Positions 26,129-34,227 of a DNA stretch of 43,166 bases are shown one piece after another. Source of the stretch: Anaerolineales bacterium. Lineage in GTDB: Bacteria > Chloroflexota > Anaerolineae > Anaerolineales > UBA6663. A model generated the notes under the pieces. It was given only the letters and a program-made list of their open reading frames with translations, did no database searches and had not been told where the DNA came from. The stretch lies in the NCBI GenBank assembly GCA_020850595.1, contig JADZEK010000140.1, positions 1-43,166 of the forward strand, read 5' to 3'. Position 1 is the stretch's first letter. Every line of letters begins with the position of its first letter. The position numbers were made by a program, and so were the translations under genes.

Positions 26129-26995
26129 TCAGACGGCGGCAGGGACGAGGGCACGGAGTTCGGGCAGCGCGATCTGGGCCGCGGCTTGCCCCGCCTGGTA
26201 GGCGTCGCCCGCCAGGTCAGAGGCAAACAGGCCCACCTGGTCTACCACCGGGCGGATGAGGACATCCGGCGGATAAGCCAGCAGGTTGTAATCGCGCAGG
26301 CGGCCGGTGGTAATGAGCAGGGCCTGGTTGACAACTTCCAGCATGCCCAGCAGGCCCACGCGCCCGCCCAGGTGGGCCACCACGCCCAGTGGGCCGTGCG
26401 TCTCCAACAGCGGCCCGGGCGCGGGCGGCAGCGCGTCGCCGGCCAAGCAGGGCGTCGCCGCCACGTCAATGGCCACGACCGGCCGGCCGCCGCGCCGGGC
26501 CACGTCCACGGGCAGAGGGTTGACCACGCCGCCGTCAACCAGTTGGCGCCCGGCGCGCACCACGGGCGGCAGCAACCCCGGCATCGCCATGGTGGCGGCC
26601 AGGGCTTCGTCCAGCCGGCCACTGTCCAGATATACCTCGCGGCCCGCCGCCAGGTCCACCGCCACCAAGGTCACCGGCAGCGCCAGGTCGTCAAACGTCT
26701 GGTCGCCCACCGCCGCCGCCAGGTGCGCCCGGAAGCGCGCCAGCCCCAGCAGCGCACGGCGGCTGGGGTCGAAATCCCACAAGTCGAGCAGGTGCGTGCT
26801 GCCAATGAAATCGCGGATAGCGCCGCCCGACCAGCCGAGACTGTGCAGCACCGCCACCAGACCGCCGGCGCTCACGCCAACCAGCGCGTGGGGGCGCAGT
26901 CCGGCCTCTCTCAGCACCTGCAGCGCGCCGGCCTGCGCCGCGCACTTCGCGCCCCCGCCCGACAGCGCAACCGTCAGGTCCCGGGCGGCGGCCAT
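26129..26995 (-). CDS. Patatin-like phospholipase family protein
   Basis: The 288-residue protein has the patatin Ser-Asp dyad motifs: oxyanion SGGGAK near the N-terminus, nucleophile elbow GVSAGGL, and catalytic aspartate in VDGGVVNPLP. Bacterial members are lipid acyl hydrolases of the RssA/YlbK type. The ATG at 26995 lies one base after the stop of the oxidoreductase gamma subunit, with AGG upstream, so it is translationally coupled to that operon. A longer frame upstream runs through the gamma gene. The link between a lipase-like protein and the ferredoxin oxidoreductase is unexplained. Confidence 0.9.
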   Translation of the reverse strand: MAAARDLTVALSGGGAKCAAQAGALQVLREAGLRPHALVGVSAGGLVAVLHSLGWSGGAIRDFIGSTHLLDLWDFDPSRRALLGLARFRAHLAAAVGDQTFDDLALPVTLVAVDLAAGREVYLDSGRLDEALAATMAMPGLLPPVVRAGRQLVDGGVVNPLPVDVARRGGRPVVAIDVAATPCLAGDALPPAPGPLLETHGPLGVVAHLGGRVGLLGMLEVVNQALLITTGRLRDYNLLAYPPDVLIRPVVDQVGLFASDLAGDAYQAGQAAAQIALPELRALVPAAV

Positions 26996-26996
26996 C

Positions 26997-27557
26997 TCAA
27001 ACCTGGGCCGGGACCAGCCCGGCCAGCGCCGCCCCTCGGCGCAGGGCCTGGCGGTTCTGCTCGAGCGAATCGCGGCGATGGGCGGGCAGATGCGTTTCGA
27101 GGGCGCGTTCGACGGCCTCCAGCGCCAGGCTGTCGGGCAGCGCCGCCAGCAGCGCGCCCAGCAGCACCAGGTTGGCCGCGCGGGGGTAGCCCAGCGCCTC
27201 GGCCTCACTGTTGGCCGGGATGCGCAGCACGCGCACACCGGCGGCCAGCGGTAGGTCTTGGTCGGGCGTCAGCGCGTTGATAACCAGCAGCCCGCCCGCC
27301 GCCACTGCCGGCGCGAACTTTTCCACGGAGGGCGTGTTCATCGCGATCACGGCCGCCGGGTTGCGCACCAGGGGCGAGCCGATCTCATCATCGCTGATGA
27401 TGACGGTACAGTGGGCGGTGCCGCCGCGCATCTCCGGCCCGTACGACGGGATCCAGGTGACGTGACGGCCGTCTTCCAGGGCGGCGTAGGCCAGCAACTG
27501 CCCCGCGAAGAGCGCCCCCTGCCCGCCAAAGCCCGCGATCACAATCTCGGTTTGCAT
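26997..27557 (-). CDS. 2-oxoacid:ferredoxin oxidoreductase, gamma subunit
   Basis: The 186-residue subunit has the typical opening [19 protein letters not shown] and [12 protein letters not shown], the POR/KOR/VOR gamma-domain signature. It forms the CoA-binding gamma part of a multi-subunit enzyme that oxidatively decarboxylates 2-oxo acids to acyl-CoA and reduces ferredoxin. AGGAG lies 6 bases before the ATG. It follows the beta subunit by 19 bases and precedes the patatin gene by one base. Confidence 0.95.
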   Translation of the reverse strand: MQTEIVIAGFGGQGALFAGQLLAYAALEDGRHVTWIPSYGPEMRGGTAHCTVIISDDEIGSPLVRNPAAVIAMNTPSVEKFAPAVAAGGLLVINALTPDQDLPLAAGVRVLRIPANSEAEALGYPRAANLVLLGALLAALPDSLALEAVERALETHLPAHRRDSLEQNRQALRRGAALAGLVPAQV

Positions 27558-27576
27558 GGCCGGCTCCTATGGACCG

Positions 27577-28350
27577 CTAGGGCAGCGCCGCCACTTCGGG
27601 CGTGACCTTGAAATCGCCCAGCGGGAAGTAAGGCAGCATGTGACGCTCAATCCAGTTAAGCGACTCGGCCGGCGTGCAGCCCCAATTGGTCGGGCAGTTC
27701 GAGAGCAGCTCGACCACGGCCAGCCCCAGGCCGGCGCGCTGGGTCTCAAACGCTCGGCGGATGGCCTTCTTGGCGCGCAGGATTTCGCGCGGGTTGTGCA
27801 GGCTGCGCCGCGCCACGTAGGCCGCGCCGTCCACCTGCGCCAATAGCTCGGCCATGCGCAGCGGCGCACCGGTCAGCGCCGGGTCGCGGCCATATGGCGA
27901 TGACGTGGTTTTCTGGCCCGGCAACGAGGTGGGGGCCATCTGCCCGCCGGTCATGCCGTACACCGCGTTATTCAGGAACACCACCGTGATCTTCTCGCCG
28001 CGCACCGCCGCGTGCATGATCTCCGCCAGGCCGATGGAAGCCAGGTCGCCGTCACCCTGGTAGGTGAAGATGATGCGCTCGGGCAGCACGCGTTTCAGGC
28101 CGGTAGCCATAGCCGGGGCGCGGCCGTGCGGCGCCACTACGAAATCAAGCTCAAAGTAGTTGTAGAGGAACACCGAGCAGCCCACCGGGGCCACGCCCAC
28201 TGTCTGCCCGGCCAGGCCCAGTTCGTCAATCACTTCGGCCACCAGCCGCTGCGCTACGCCGTGCCCGCAGCCGGGGCAATAGTGCGTGTGCGCCCGGTTG
28301 AGACTGGCGGGCGGGGCATACACCAGGTCGTCTACGTATCCAACACTCAT
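27577..28350 (-). CDS. 2-oxoacid:ferredoxin oxidoreductase, beta (TPP) subunit
   Basis: The 257-residue thiamine-pyrophosphate subunit has the N-terminal [19 protein letters not shown], and the TPP/Mg motif GDGDLASIG...[11 protein letters not shown]. Both cysteines of CPGC and the downstream VGCS are kept. Substrate class (pyruvate, 2-oxoglutarate or branched chain) cannot be fixed; the overall layout is VOR/KOR-like. GGAGG lies 5 bases upstream of the start. It sits between alpha and gamma in the operon. Confidence 0.95.
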   Translation of the reverse strand: MSVGYVDDLVYAPPASLNRAHTHYCPGCGHGVAQRLVAEVIDELGLAGQTVGVAPVGCSVFLYNYFELDFVVAPHGRAPAMATGLKRVLPERIIFTYQGDGDLASIGLAEIMHAAVRGEKITVVFLNNAVYGMTGGQMAPTSLPGQKTTSSPYGRDPALTGAPLRMAELLAQVDGAAYVARRSLHNPREILRAKKAIRRAFETQRAGLGLAVVELLSNCPTNWGCTPAESLNWIERHMLPYFPLGDFKVTPEVAALP

Positions 28351-28361
28351 GTTCGCCTCCG

Positions 28362-29450
28362 CTACACCGGCAGCCGGTGGGCCGCAACGGCGGGCAGGGC
28401 CGCCAGCGGCAGCGCCTGGATGGCCGCCAGCACTTCTTCGGGCAGCGGCACGACCCCGCCCATGCGGCCAAAGAACGCTACCGGGGCGCGCCCCGCCACC
28501 ACCCGGCGCACGTCCTCCACCATTTGCCCGGCGTTCATTTCCACCACCAGCACGCCGCGCACCTGCGCGGCCAGTTCGGCCAGGCGCTTTTCGGGGACGG
28601 GGTACAGGCTGATCGGCCGCAGCAGCCCGGCCCGCAGGCCGCGCGCCCGCGCCAGCCGCACCGCCGACTGCGCCACGCGCCCGGCAGTGCCGAAGGCGAC
28701 GACCAGGTAGTCGGCGGACTGGGTCTGGTACTCCTGCAAGCGCACTTCGTTGGCGCGAATGACGGCCAGGCGCGCCTGCATCTCGCGGTTGCAGGCTTCT
28801 TGGTCTTCGGGCTGCAAGTGGATCGAGGAGATCACCCGCCGCGCGCGCCCGGCGTTGCCGTCCACGGCCCAGGCCGGGCGCTCGCCGCGCAGCGCGCGCA
28901 TCGGCGGCAACTCAGCGGGTTCCATGAGTTGGCCGATATTGCCATCGGCCAGGATCACCACAATGCAGCGGTACTGCTCGGCCAGGTCGAAGGCTTCATA
29001 GGTCAGGTCAATGGCCTCTTGCACCGTGGCCGGGGCCAGCACAATGGGATGATAGTCGCCGTGGCCGCCGCCCTTCACCATCTGAAAGTAGTCGCCCTGC
29101 GCGGGCGCGATGTTGCCCAGGCCGGGGCCGCCGCGCATCATGTCCACCAGCACGCAGGGCACATCTGACCCGGCGAGGTACGACAGCCCTTCCTGCATCA
29201 GGCTGAGGCCGGGGCTGGAGGAGGAGGTCATCACCCGGCGGCCGGCGCAGGCGGCGCCATAGACCATGTTGATGGCCGCCACTTCGCTCTCGGCCTGCAG
29301 AAAAACCCGGCCCAGCGGCGGCAGCCGGCGGGCCAGGTGTTCCAACAATTCAGTTTGCGGCGTAATCGGGTAGCCGAAGTAGGCTTCCAGACCGGCCCGA
29401 ATGGCGGCCTCCGCAATCGCTTCATTGCCCTTGAGCAACTCCCGATTCAT
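28362..29450 (-). CDS. 2-oxoacid:ferredoxin oxidoreductase, alpha subunit
   Basis: The 362-residue pyrimidine-binding alpha subunit has the blocks [48 protein letters not shown], and [20 protein letters not shown], typical of VorB/KorA. It should combine with the beta, gamma and ferredoxin-like subunits encoded beside it. The start has GGGAGGG close upstream, and the gene begins 12 bases after the ferredoxin gene. In anaerobes such enzymes link amino-acid or keto-acid oxidation to reduced ferredoxin. Confidence 0.95.
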   Translation of the reverse strand: MNRELLKGNEAIAEAAIRAGLEAYFGYPITPQTELLEHLARRLPPLGRVFLQAESEVAAINMVYGAACAGRRVMTSSSSPGLSLMQEGLSYLAGSDVPCVLVDMMRGGPGLGNIAPAQGDYFQMVKGGGHGDYHPIVLAPATVQEAIDLTYEAFDLAEQYRCIVVILADGNIGQLMEPAELPPMRALRGERPAWAVDGNAGRARRVISSIHLQPEDQEACNREMQARLAVIRANEVRLQEYQTQSADYLVVAFGTAGRVAQSAVRLARARGLRAGLLRPISLYPVPEKRLAELAAQVRGVLVVEMNAGQMVEDVRRVVAGRAPVAFFGRMGGVVPLPEEVLAAIQALPLAALPAVAAHRLPV

Positions 29451-29462
29451 CGGCCCTCCCGT

Positions 29463-29732
29463 TTAGGCAGCCGGCCGCGCCACACTCCCACTCGCGGCCG
29501 GCCGGCGAGTGGGCGCAGTACGATGGACGATAAGACAGACATCGGGGCAGACTACGGCGCACAGGCCACAGCCGGTGCAGTGCCCGGCCGGATCGAGGAA
29601 TTGCGCGGGATGATAGCCGCGCGCGTTGACGGTGGTTTCGGCCAGGTGGAGCACACCCGGTTGGCAGGCTGTCAGGCACAGCCCGCAGCCCTTGCAGCGA
29701 TCGGCGTCAATGCTGACCCGCCCACGTGGCAT
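29463..29732 (-). CDS. 2-oxoacid:ferredoxin oxidoreductase, 2[4Fe-4S] ferredoxin subunit
   Basis: The 89-residue protein has two CxxCxxCxxxC clusters (CKGCGLCLTACQPG and CTGCGLCAVVCPDVC), so it carries two [4Fe-4S] centres that take electrons from the TPP subunit. The C-terminal 20 residues are a low-complexity Arg/Ala/Pro tail. AAGGA lies 7 bases before the ATG. It is the first gene of the four-subunit operon, giving the order ferredoxin-alpha-beta-gamma. Confidence 0.94.
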   Translation of the reverse strand: MPRGRVSIDADRCKGCGLCLTACQPGVLHLAETTVNARGYHPAQFLDPAGHCTGCGLCAVVCPDVCLIVHRTAPTRRPAASGSVARPAA

Positions 29733-29775
29733 GGCAATGTCCTTCGCGCGGCTAACCCACCTGACAGCCCGAGCA

Positions 29776-29802
29776 GCTATAGGGTAGCCTGGCCCGACTC
29801 AA
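29776..29802 (-). promoter_or_regulatory. Possible promoter of the oxidoreductase operon
   Basis: On the minus strand TTGAGT (29802-29797) and TATAGC (29781-29776) are 15 bases apart, about 44 bases upstream of the ferredoxin start. Spacing is short, so this is tentative. Confidence 0.3.
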
Positions 29803-29904
29803 ACCGGGAGTGCCAATTGTCATCCCGGCCCCGAACGTTCATCGCGGCCTGCCCGGGTGCGCCCCGGCGGCCGTGATCGCTGCCCGGAAATCGGCGGTTA
29901 GCCG

Positions 29905-29910
29905 TACAAT
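29905..29910 (+). promoter_or_regulatory. Possible -10 box of the DapA-like operon
   Basis: TACAAT lies 23 bases upstream of the DapA-like start and 11 bases before its AAGGAG. No recognisable -35 is at the expected distance. Confidence 0.3.
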
Positions 29911-29932
29911 GCAGCCGAACAAGGAGCCGTAT

Positions 29933-30850
29933 ATGGACATTGCTGCTATTAAATCAGCGCTGCGCACCGTCGTCGTCATCCCAATCACGCCGTTCACCGC
30001 CGACGGCGCGGTGGACTATGCGGCCTACCGCCGCCTGCTGGAGCGCCTCATCGCGGGCGGCTTCAGCGTCATCACCATCAACGGCAACGCCAGCGAGTAT
30101 TACTCGCTCACACCCGACGAAGCGCGCCGCCTGCTCGATGAGACCCTGGCCGTGGTCGCCGGGCGCGCCATTGTGCTCACCGGCGTGGGCCAAGACGCGG
30201 CCGGCGCCGCGCGGGCCGCCCGCCACGCGCAACTGGCCGGCGCGCAGGGCTTGATGATCCACCAGCCGGTGCATCCCTTCCGGTCGCTGGACGGCTGGGT
30301 GGCCTACCACCAGCAAGTGGCCGAGGCCGCGCCGGACCTGGCGGTCGTGCCTTACGTGCGCGATGCCGGCCTGAATGCCGCCGCGCTCACCGCCCTGCTC
30401 GACGCCTGCCCAAACGTGGCCGGCGTCAAGTACGCCGTGAACGACCCGCTGCTGTTCAGCAGCCTGCTGGCCGATGTGGGGGCCGACCGGATGGCCTGGA
30501 TATGCGGCGTGGCGGAGTTGTGGGCGCCGTACTTCTGGGCCGGCGGCGCGCAGGGGTTCACCAGCGGCCTCGCCAACGTCCGGCCGCAGCTCGCGCTCGA
30601 TATGCTCCGCAGCCTGCAAACCGGCGACGCCGCCGGGGCGCGCCGCGCTTGGGCGCTGGCCCGGCCGTTCGAGGCCATGCGCGCCCGCCACAGCAGCGCC
30701 AACAATGTCTCGGTCATCAAGGAGGCGCTGGTGCAGTTGGGTGTGTGCGGCCGCGCCGTGCGCCCGCCTATCAGCGAGCTGCCGCCCGCTGAGCGCGCCG
30801 AAGTGACCGCCATCCTCGCCCGGTGGGGCCTCACCGCCCCCGCCGCCTGA
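29933..30850 (+). CDS. DHDPS/NAL-family class I aldolase or dehydratase
   Basis: The 305-residue (beta/alpha)8 barrel has the Schiff-base lysine K166 in AGVKYAVN and the partner tyrosine Y141 in VVPYVRDAG. The nucleotide-free entry motif is ITPFTADGAVDYAAY. Instead of the DapA GTTGE loop it has INGNASEYYSL, as in sugar-acid members such as 5-dehydro-4-deoxyglucarate dehydratase and KDG aldolases. It is therefore likely to act on a 2-keto-3-deoxy sugar acid rather than in lysine synthesis. The start at 29933 is fixed by AAGGAG 6 bases upstream. An enolase-superfamily gene follows almost directly. Confidence 0.92.
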   Translation: MDIAAIKSALRTVVVIPITPFTADGAVDYAAYRRLLERLIAGGFSVITINGNASEYYSLTPDEARRLLDETLAVVAGRAIVLTGVGQDAAGAARAARHAQLAGAQGLMIHQPVHPFRSLDGWVAYHQQVAEAAPDLAVVPYVRDAGLNAAALTALLDACPNVAGVKYAVNDPLLFSSLLADVGADRMAWICGVAELWAPYFWAGGAQGFTSGLANVRPQLALDMLRSLQTGDAAGARRAWALARPFEAMRARHSSANNVSVIKEALVQLGVCGRAVRPPISELPPAERAEVTAILARWGLTAPAA

Positions 30851-30862
30851 GTGAGCAGCCCC

Positions 30863-32017
30863 ATGAAGATAGATCGCGTTCGCCTGTTCCCGATCATCAC
30901 GCCGCGCGAGACCGGCGTGACCAACCAGCATATCCTGGTGCGCCTCGACACAGCCGACGGCGCCACCGGCTGGGGCGAGATGAGCGACCTCTCGCACCTG
31001 CCCCTGCACCAGATTGATTGGCCCGCGCTCGAGCGCCAGCTTGCCGCGCTGCTCGTGGGGCAAGACCCCGCCAACCTGCTGCGGCTGGAAGACCAACTGC
31101 TGCGCGCCTTCCCCGAGGAAAGCTATAAATACAGCCGATCGGGCGCGGTGCGCCAGGGCGTAGATGCGGCGCTGCTCGACCTGGTGGCCCGCGCCCAGGG
31201 CGTGCCCGTCCACCAACTGCTCGGCGGGCAGCTACGCGATAAGCTCAAGGTTTGCTACCCGTTCTTCGCGCTGCGCTCGGTGGAGCAGGCGCGGCAGAGC
31301 CTCGTGCGCCTGGCCGAGAAGCGCGCCGAGGGGTTTGACCTGATCCGCGTTTACGTCGGGGCCAACCCGGAGGCCGACGTGGTCTTCCTGCAAGGCGTGG
31401 CCGACCAGTTCGCCGGGCAAGTGGCGGTTAAGAGCCTCGACTTCTCCAACGCGCTGGACTGGCGGCGCTGCTGGGCGCTGACCGAACGCTACACCGATAT
31501 TGTGGAGGTGATGCTGGTGGAGAGCGTGGCCCCCGCCCACGACCTGGACGGGCTGGCCGAGTTCCGCCGCCGCAGCCGCTGGCCGGTCTCGGAGCACGTC
31601 TTTCACCTGTTCCACGGCTGGCAACTGCTCAGGCGCGGCAGCGTGGATATCCTCAACCTCTCGCCCTACCTGCTGGGCAGCCTGTCGGTCTGCCTGCGGC
31701 TGGTGGCGCTGGCCGAGGCCGCCCGCGCCAGCGTGCTGCTGGGCACCACGCAAGAACTCAGCCTGGGCACGGCGGCCATCGCCCACCTGGGGGCGGCGGC
31801 GCGCGTGCTCGACTACCCCTCTGACAGCGCCGGGCCGCGGCTGTACACGGCCGACGTGACGCGCGCGCCGGTGCAGTACGAGGCGGGCTACCTCAAAGTG
31901 CCCACCGGCCCCGGCCTGGGCATCGAGGTGGACGAGGCGCTGGTGGCGCAACTGGCCGGCACCGGCTGGTCGTTCGGCACTAACTTCGCCGCCGCCCGCG
32001 ACCGCACGCCAACCTAG
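30863..32017 (+). CDS. Mandelate racemase/muconate lactonizing enzyme family protein
   Basis: The 384-residue enolase-superfamily protein has an N-terminal capping domain (WGEMSDLSHLP) and a C-terminal barrel. Metal-ligand candidates are Asp in VKSLDFSN, Glu in MLVESVAP and Glu in WPVSEHVF. The usual K-x-K acid/base motif on the second strand is replaced by R-V-Y (residues 162-164), so the mechanism may differ from known sugar-acid dehydratases. The ATG at 30863 is chosen from the typical MKIDRVRLFP opening; a GTG at 30851, directly after the DapA-like stop, is possible. It probably supplies a 2-keto-3-deoxy acid to the DapA-like enzyme. Confidence 0.88.
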   Translation: MKIDRVRLFPIITPRETGVTNQHILVRLDTADGATGWGEMSDLSHLPLHQIDWPALERQLAALLVGQDPANLLRLEDQLLRAFPEESYKYSRSGAVRQGVDAALLDLVARAQGVPVHQLLGGQLRDKLKVCYPFFALRSVEQARQSLVRLAEKRAEGFDLIRVYVGANPEADVVFLQGVADQFAGQVAVKSLDFSNALDWRRCWALTERYTDIVEVMLVESVAPAHDLDGLAEFRRRSRWPVSEHVFHLFHGWQLLRRGSVDILNLSPYLLGSLSVCLRLVALAEAARASVLLGTTQELSLGTAAIAHLGAAARVLDYPSDSAGPRLYTADVTRAPVQYEAGYLKVPTGPGLGIEVDEALVAQLAGTGWSFGTNFAAARDRTPT

Positions 32018-32019
32018 CC

Positions 32020-33054
32020 ATGCCCGCGAGCCAGGCCTTCCCGCTGGTCACCGTCGCCGGCGACGCGTACGCCATGGGCGTGCAGCACGGCGAGCAGGCC
32101 GCGCCGCTCATTCAGCGTTACCTGTTGTTGATCGAGCGCGTGACCCAGCTCTCGCGCGACGTGCTGTGCCGCAACGCGCTGCGCTTCGTGCCGCTGATCG
32201 AAGCCCTTAACCCCGCCTATCTCCAAGAAGTGCGTGGCCTGGCGCACGGCGCCGGCCTCAGCTTCGAGGAAGCGGTGCTGTGTCAGGCGCGGGCTGAGGC
32301 CGCCTGCCGCAACGACGAGGGCTGCACCGCGTTCGCGCTGGCCGGCAGCGCCACCGCCGACGGTCGGCCGCTGGTGGGTCAGAACCAAGACCTGGAGCCG
32401 GAATACGGCGACGTGGCGATTGTGCTACACGTGCGGCCCGACGATGGCCGCCCGCGCGCGCTGATGTTCACTTTCGCCGGGCAGTTGGGCTACATGGGCC
32501 TCAACAGCGCGGGCCTGGCGCTCTTCGCCAACGCGCTGTACGACTATACCGGGCAGTTGGGGCTGCCCAAGTACCCCATGAAGCGCACGATTTTGGAACA
32601 ACCCGACGTGCCCACCGCGCGGCGTTTGCTCCAGCAGCACCGCTTAGGCTCGGCCAACAATCTGGTGCTAGCCGACCGCGCCGGGCGCGTGGCCGATATT
32701 GAAGTGCGGCCGGAAGGCCTGGCGGAGTACGCCGGAGTCCACGCCGACGGCCGCCTGCACACCAACCACTACGTCACGAGCGAGTACGCGCCGCTGGAGA
32801 CCAACTCCTTGCCCGACTCTTGCCCGCGCCTCGACCGCATGCAGGCGCTGATCGGCGCCCAGTGGGGGCGCATCACCGTGGAGGCGCTGCAAGCCGTGTT
32901 GGCCGATCATGCCGGCGACCCCGGCGGCATCTGCCGGCACGGCGCGCACGGCTTCCACACCGTCTCTGGCTACATTGCCGAGCCGGCGCGCGGCGTGCTG
33001 CACGTGCGGCGCGGCCACGGCTGCCTGGGCAGTTGGACCAGCTACGCCGTCTAG
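32020..33054 (+). CDS. C45-family Ntn-hydrolase (acyl-CoA:6-APA acyltransferase-like)
   Basis: The 344-residue protein resembles the C45 peptidase/penicillin acyltransferase group. These are made as a proenzyme that self-cleaves before a nucleophilic cysteine, here probably C102 in EGCTAFAL, giving alpha and beta chains. Further family blocks are VGQNQDLEP, GYMGLNSAGLALFANAL, SANNLVLADRAG and LHTNHYV. Some family members hydrolyse or transfer acyl groups on amides. No signal peptide is visible. It starts 2 bases after the enolase-superfamily stop and is clearly in the same operon, an unusual partner for sugar-acid enzymes. Confidence 0.9.
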   Translation: MPASQAFPLVTVAGDAYAMGVQHGEQAAPLIQRYLLLIERVTQLSRDVLCRNALRFVPLIEALNPAYLQEVRGLAHGAGLSFEEAVLCQARAEAACRNDEGCTAFALAGSATADGRPLVGQNQDLEPEYGDVAIVLHVRPDDGRPRALMFTFAGQLGYMGLNSAGLALFANALYDYTGQLGLPKYPMKRTILEQPDVPTARRLLQQHRLGSANNLVLADRAGRVADIEVRPEGLAEYAGVHADGRLHTNHYVTSEYAPLETNSLPDSCPRLDRMQALIGAQWGRITVEALQAVLADHAGDPGGICRHGAHGFHTVSGYIAEPARGVLHVRRGHGCLGSWTSYAV

Positions 33055-33057
33055 GCC

Positions 33058-34089
33058 GTGGCGCTCTCTGAACAGGCCGCCCTGCCCCGCCGCCGGTTAG
33101 GGCGCACCGGCCTGGAACTCTCTATCATCGGAGCGGGCGGCTGGATCGGCCTGCAGTACGACGCGCTGGCCCGCACCGGCTGGGGCGGCGTCACCAGCGA
33201 CGAGGGCCTTAAGCAAGCGACCGCGGTGGCGGCAGTCCGGCGCGCGCTGGAACTGGGTATCAACTATTTTGATACCGCGCCGATGTACAGCCACGGCGAG
33301 GCTGAGCGGGTGCTGGGTAAAGGGCTGCGCGCCCTCCGCCCGGCGGAGCAGGCTCAGGTGCACGTCTCCACCAAGGTCGGCTGGCACCCCGAGCGCATTT
33401 GCCAGTATGACGCCGGCTCGATCCACTGGTCGCTGGAGCAGAGCTTTCGCAAGCTGGGGCGCGACCGGCTGGACATCGTTTTCATACACGACCCCAAGAC
33501 CGACGCGCACATGGAGCAAATTTTAGGCCCGGGCGGCGCGGTGGAGGCGCTGGAGGGTCTCCAGCGGCAGGGCGTCATCCGGGCCATTGGGCTGGGCGTG
33601 CGCACGTTTCGCTTTTTGCGGCGCGCGATTGATAGCGGGCGCTTTGACGCCATCTTGCCCTCCTACGATCACACACCGGTTCGCGCCTCGCTGGCCGGGC
33701 TGATGGACTACGCCTTCGCGCGCGGCGTGGGCGTCGTTTACGGCTCGCCGTATCTGGCCGGGCTGCTGGCCGGGCTGGACCCCGACGAGGCCGCCCGCCG
33801 CCGCCCGACCGATAGCCCGGCCGACCTGGCGCGGGCGCGCGCCCTGTGGCGGTGGGCCAACGACCGCCGGCTCGACCTGGGCGCTATCGCCATGCAATAC
33901 AGCTTGCGCAACGCGCACATCGGCGTGGTCCTGGCCGGGCCGCGCAACGCCGCCGAGTTGAGCGCCAACGTGCGCCACGCCACCACCCCGCTGCCGGCGG
34001 GCATTTGGGAAGAGCTGGAGGCCTTCACGGCCACGCTGCCGCCCGCCGGCCCCGGCGGTGAGGTAGACCCGCCCAACGTGGCGGGTTAG
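33058..34089 (+). CDS. Aldo/keto reductase
   Basis: The 343-residue NAD(P)H-dependent reductase has the catalytic tetrad: Asp and Tyr in YFDTAPMYSHGEAE, Lys in VSTKVGWHP and His in IVFIHDPKT. It belongs to the L-fucose/D-threo-aldose dehydrogenase-like branch by its IGAGGWIGLQYD opening, though this is a judgement by eye. The start is GTG at 33058, three bases after the C45 gene stop and with no own Shine-Dalgarno, so translation is coupled. It is the last gene of the plus-strand operon and converges on the hydratase gene. Confidence 0.92.
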   Translation: MALSEQAALPRRRLGRTGLELSIIGAGGWIGLQYDALARTGWGGVTSDEGLKQATAVAAVRRALELGINYFDTAPMYSHGEAERVLGKGLRALRPAEQAQVHVSTKVGWHPERICQYDAGSIHWSLEQSFRKLGRDRLDIVFIHDPKTDAHMEQILGPGGAVEALEGLQRQGVIRAIGLGVRTFRFLRRAIDSGRFDAILPSYDHTPVRASLAGLMDYAFARGVGVVYGSPYLAGLLAGLDPDEAARRRPTDSPADLARARALWRWANDRRLDLGAIAMQYSLRNAHIGVVLAGPRNAAELSANVRHATTPLPAGIWEELEAFTATLPPAGPGGEVDPPNVAG

Positions 34090-34149
34090 GTGAGCGGGTC
34101 AAGTGACCAGCCCGCAGCCGGCGCGGATGCACACGGCCGCGCCGATTAG

Positions 34150-34193
34150 ACAGCGCGGCGGCGGCCCCTGCCGGGAGGCCGCCGCCGCGCTGT
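34150..34193. terminator. Long GC-rich hairpin between convergent operons
   Basis: Seventeen-base perfect arms (34150-34166 and 34177-34193) enclose a 10-nt loop, 60 bases after the aldo/keto reductase stop and 35 bases after the hydratase stop. Neither side has a T-run, so it may work as a transcript-end stabiliser or Rho-assisted terminator. Confidence 0.6.
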
Positions 34194-34227
34194 TGGGCGC
34201 CCATGCGCTGCGGCTCACGCCGCGGGC

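Noticed and set aside
25937..27280. 447-residue plus-strand frame across the patatin and gamma-subunit genes
   Set aside because: Gln/Arg/His-rich shadow; both minus-strand genes carry catalytic motifs.
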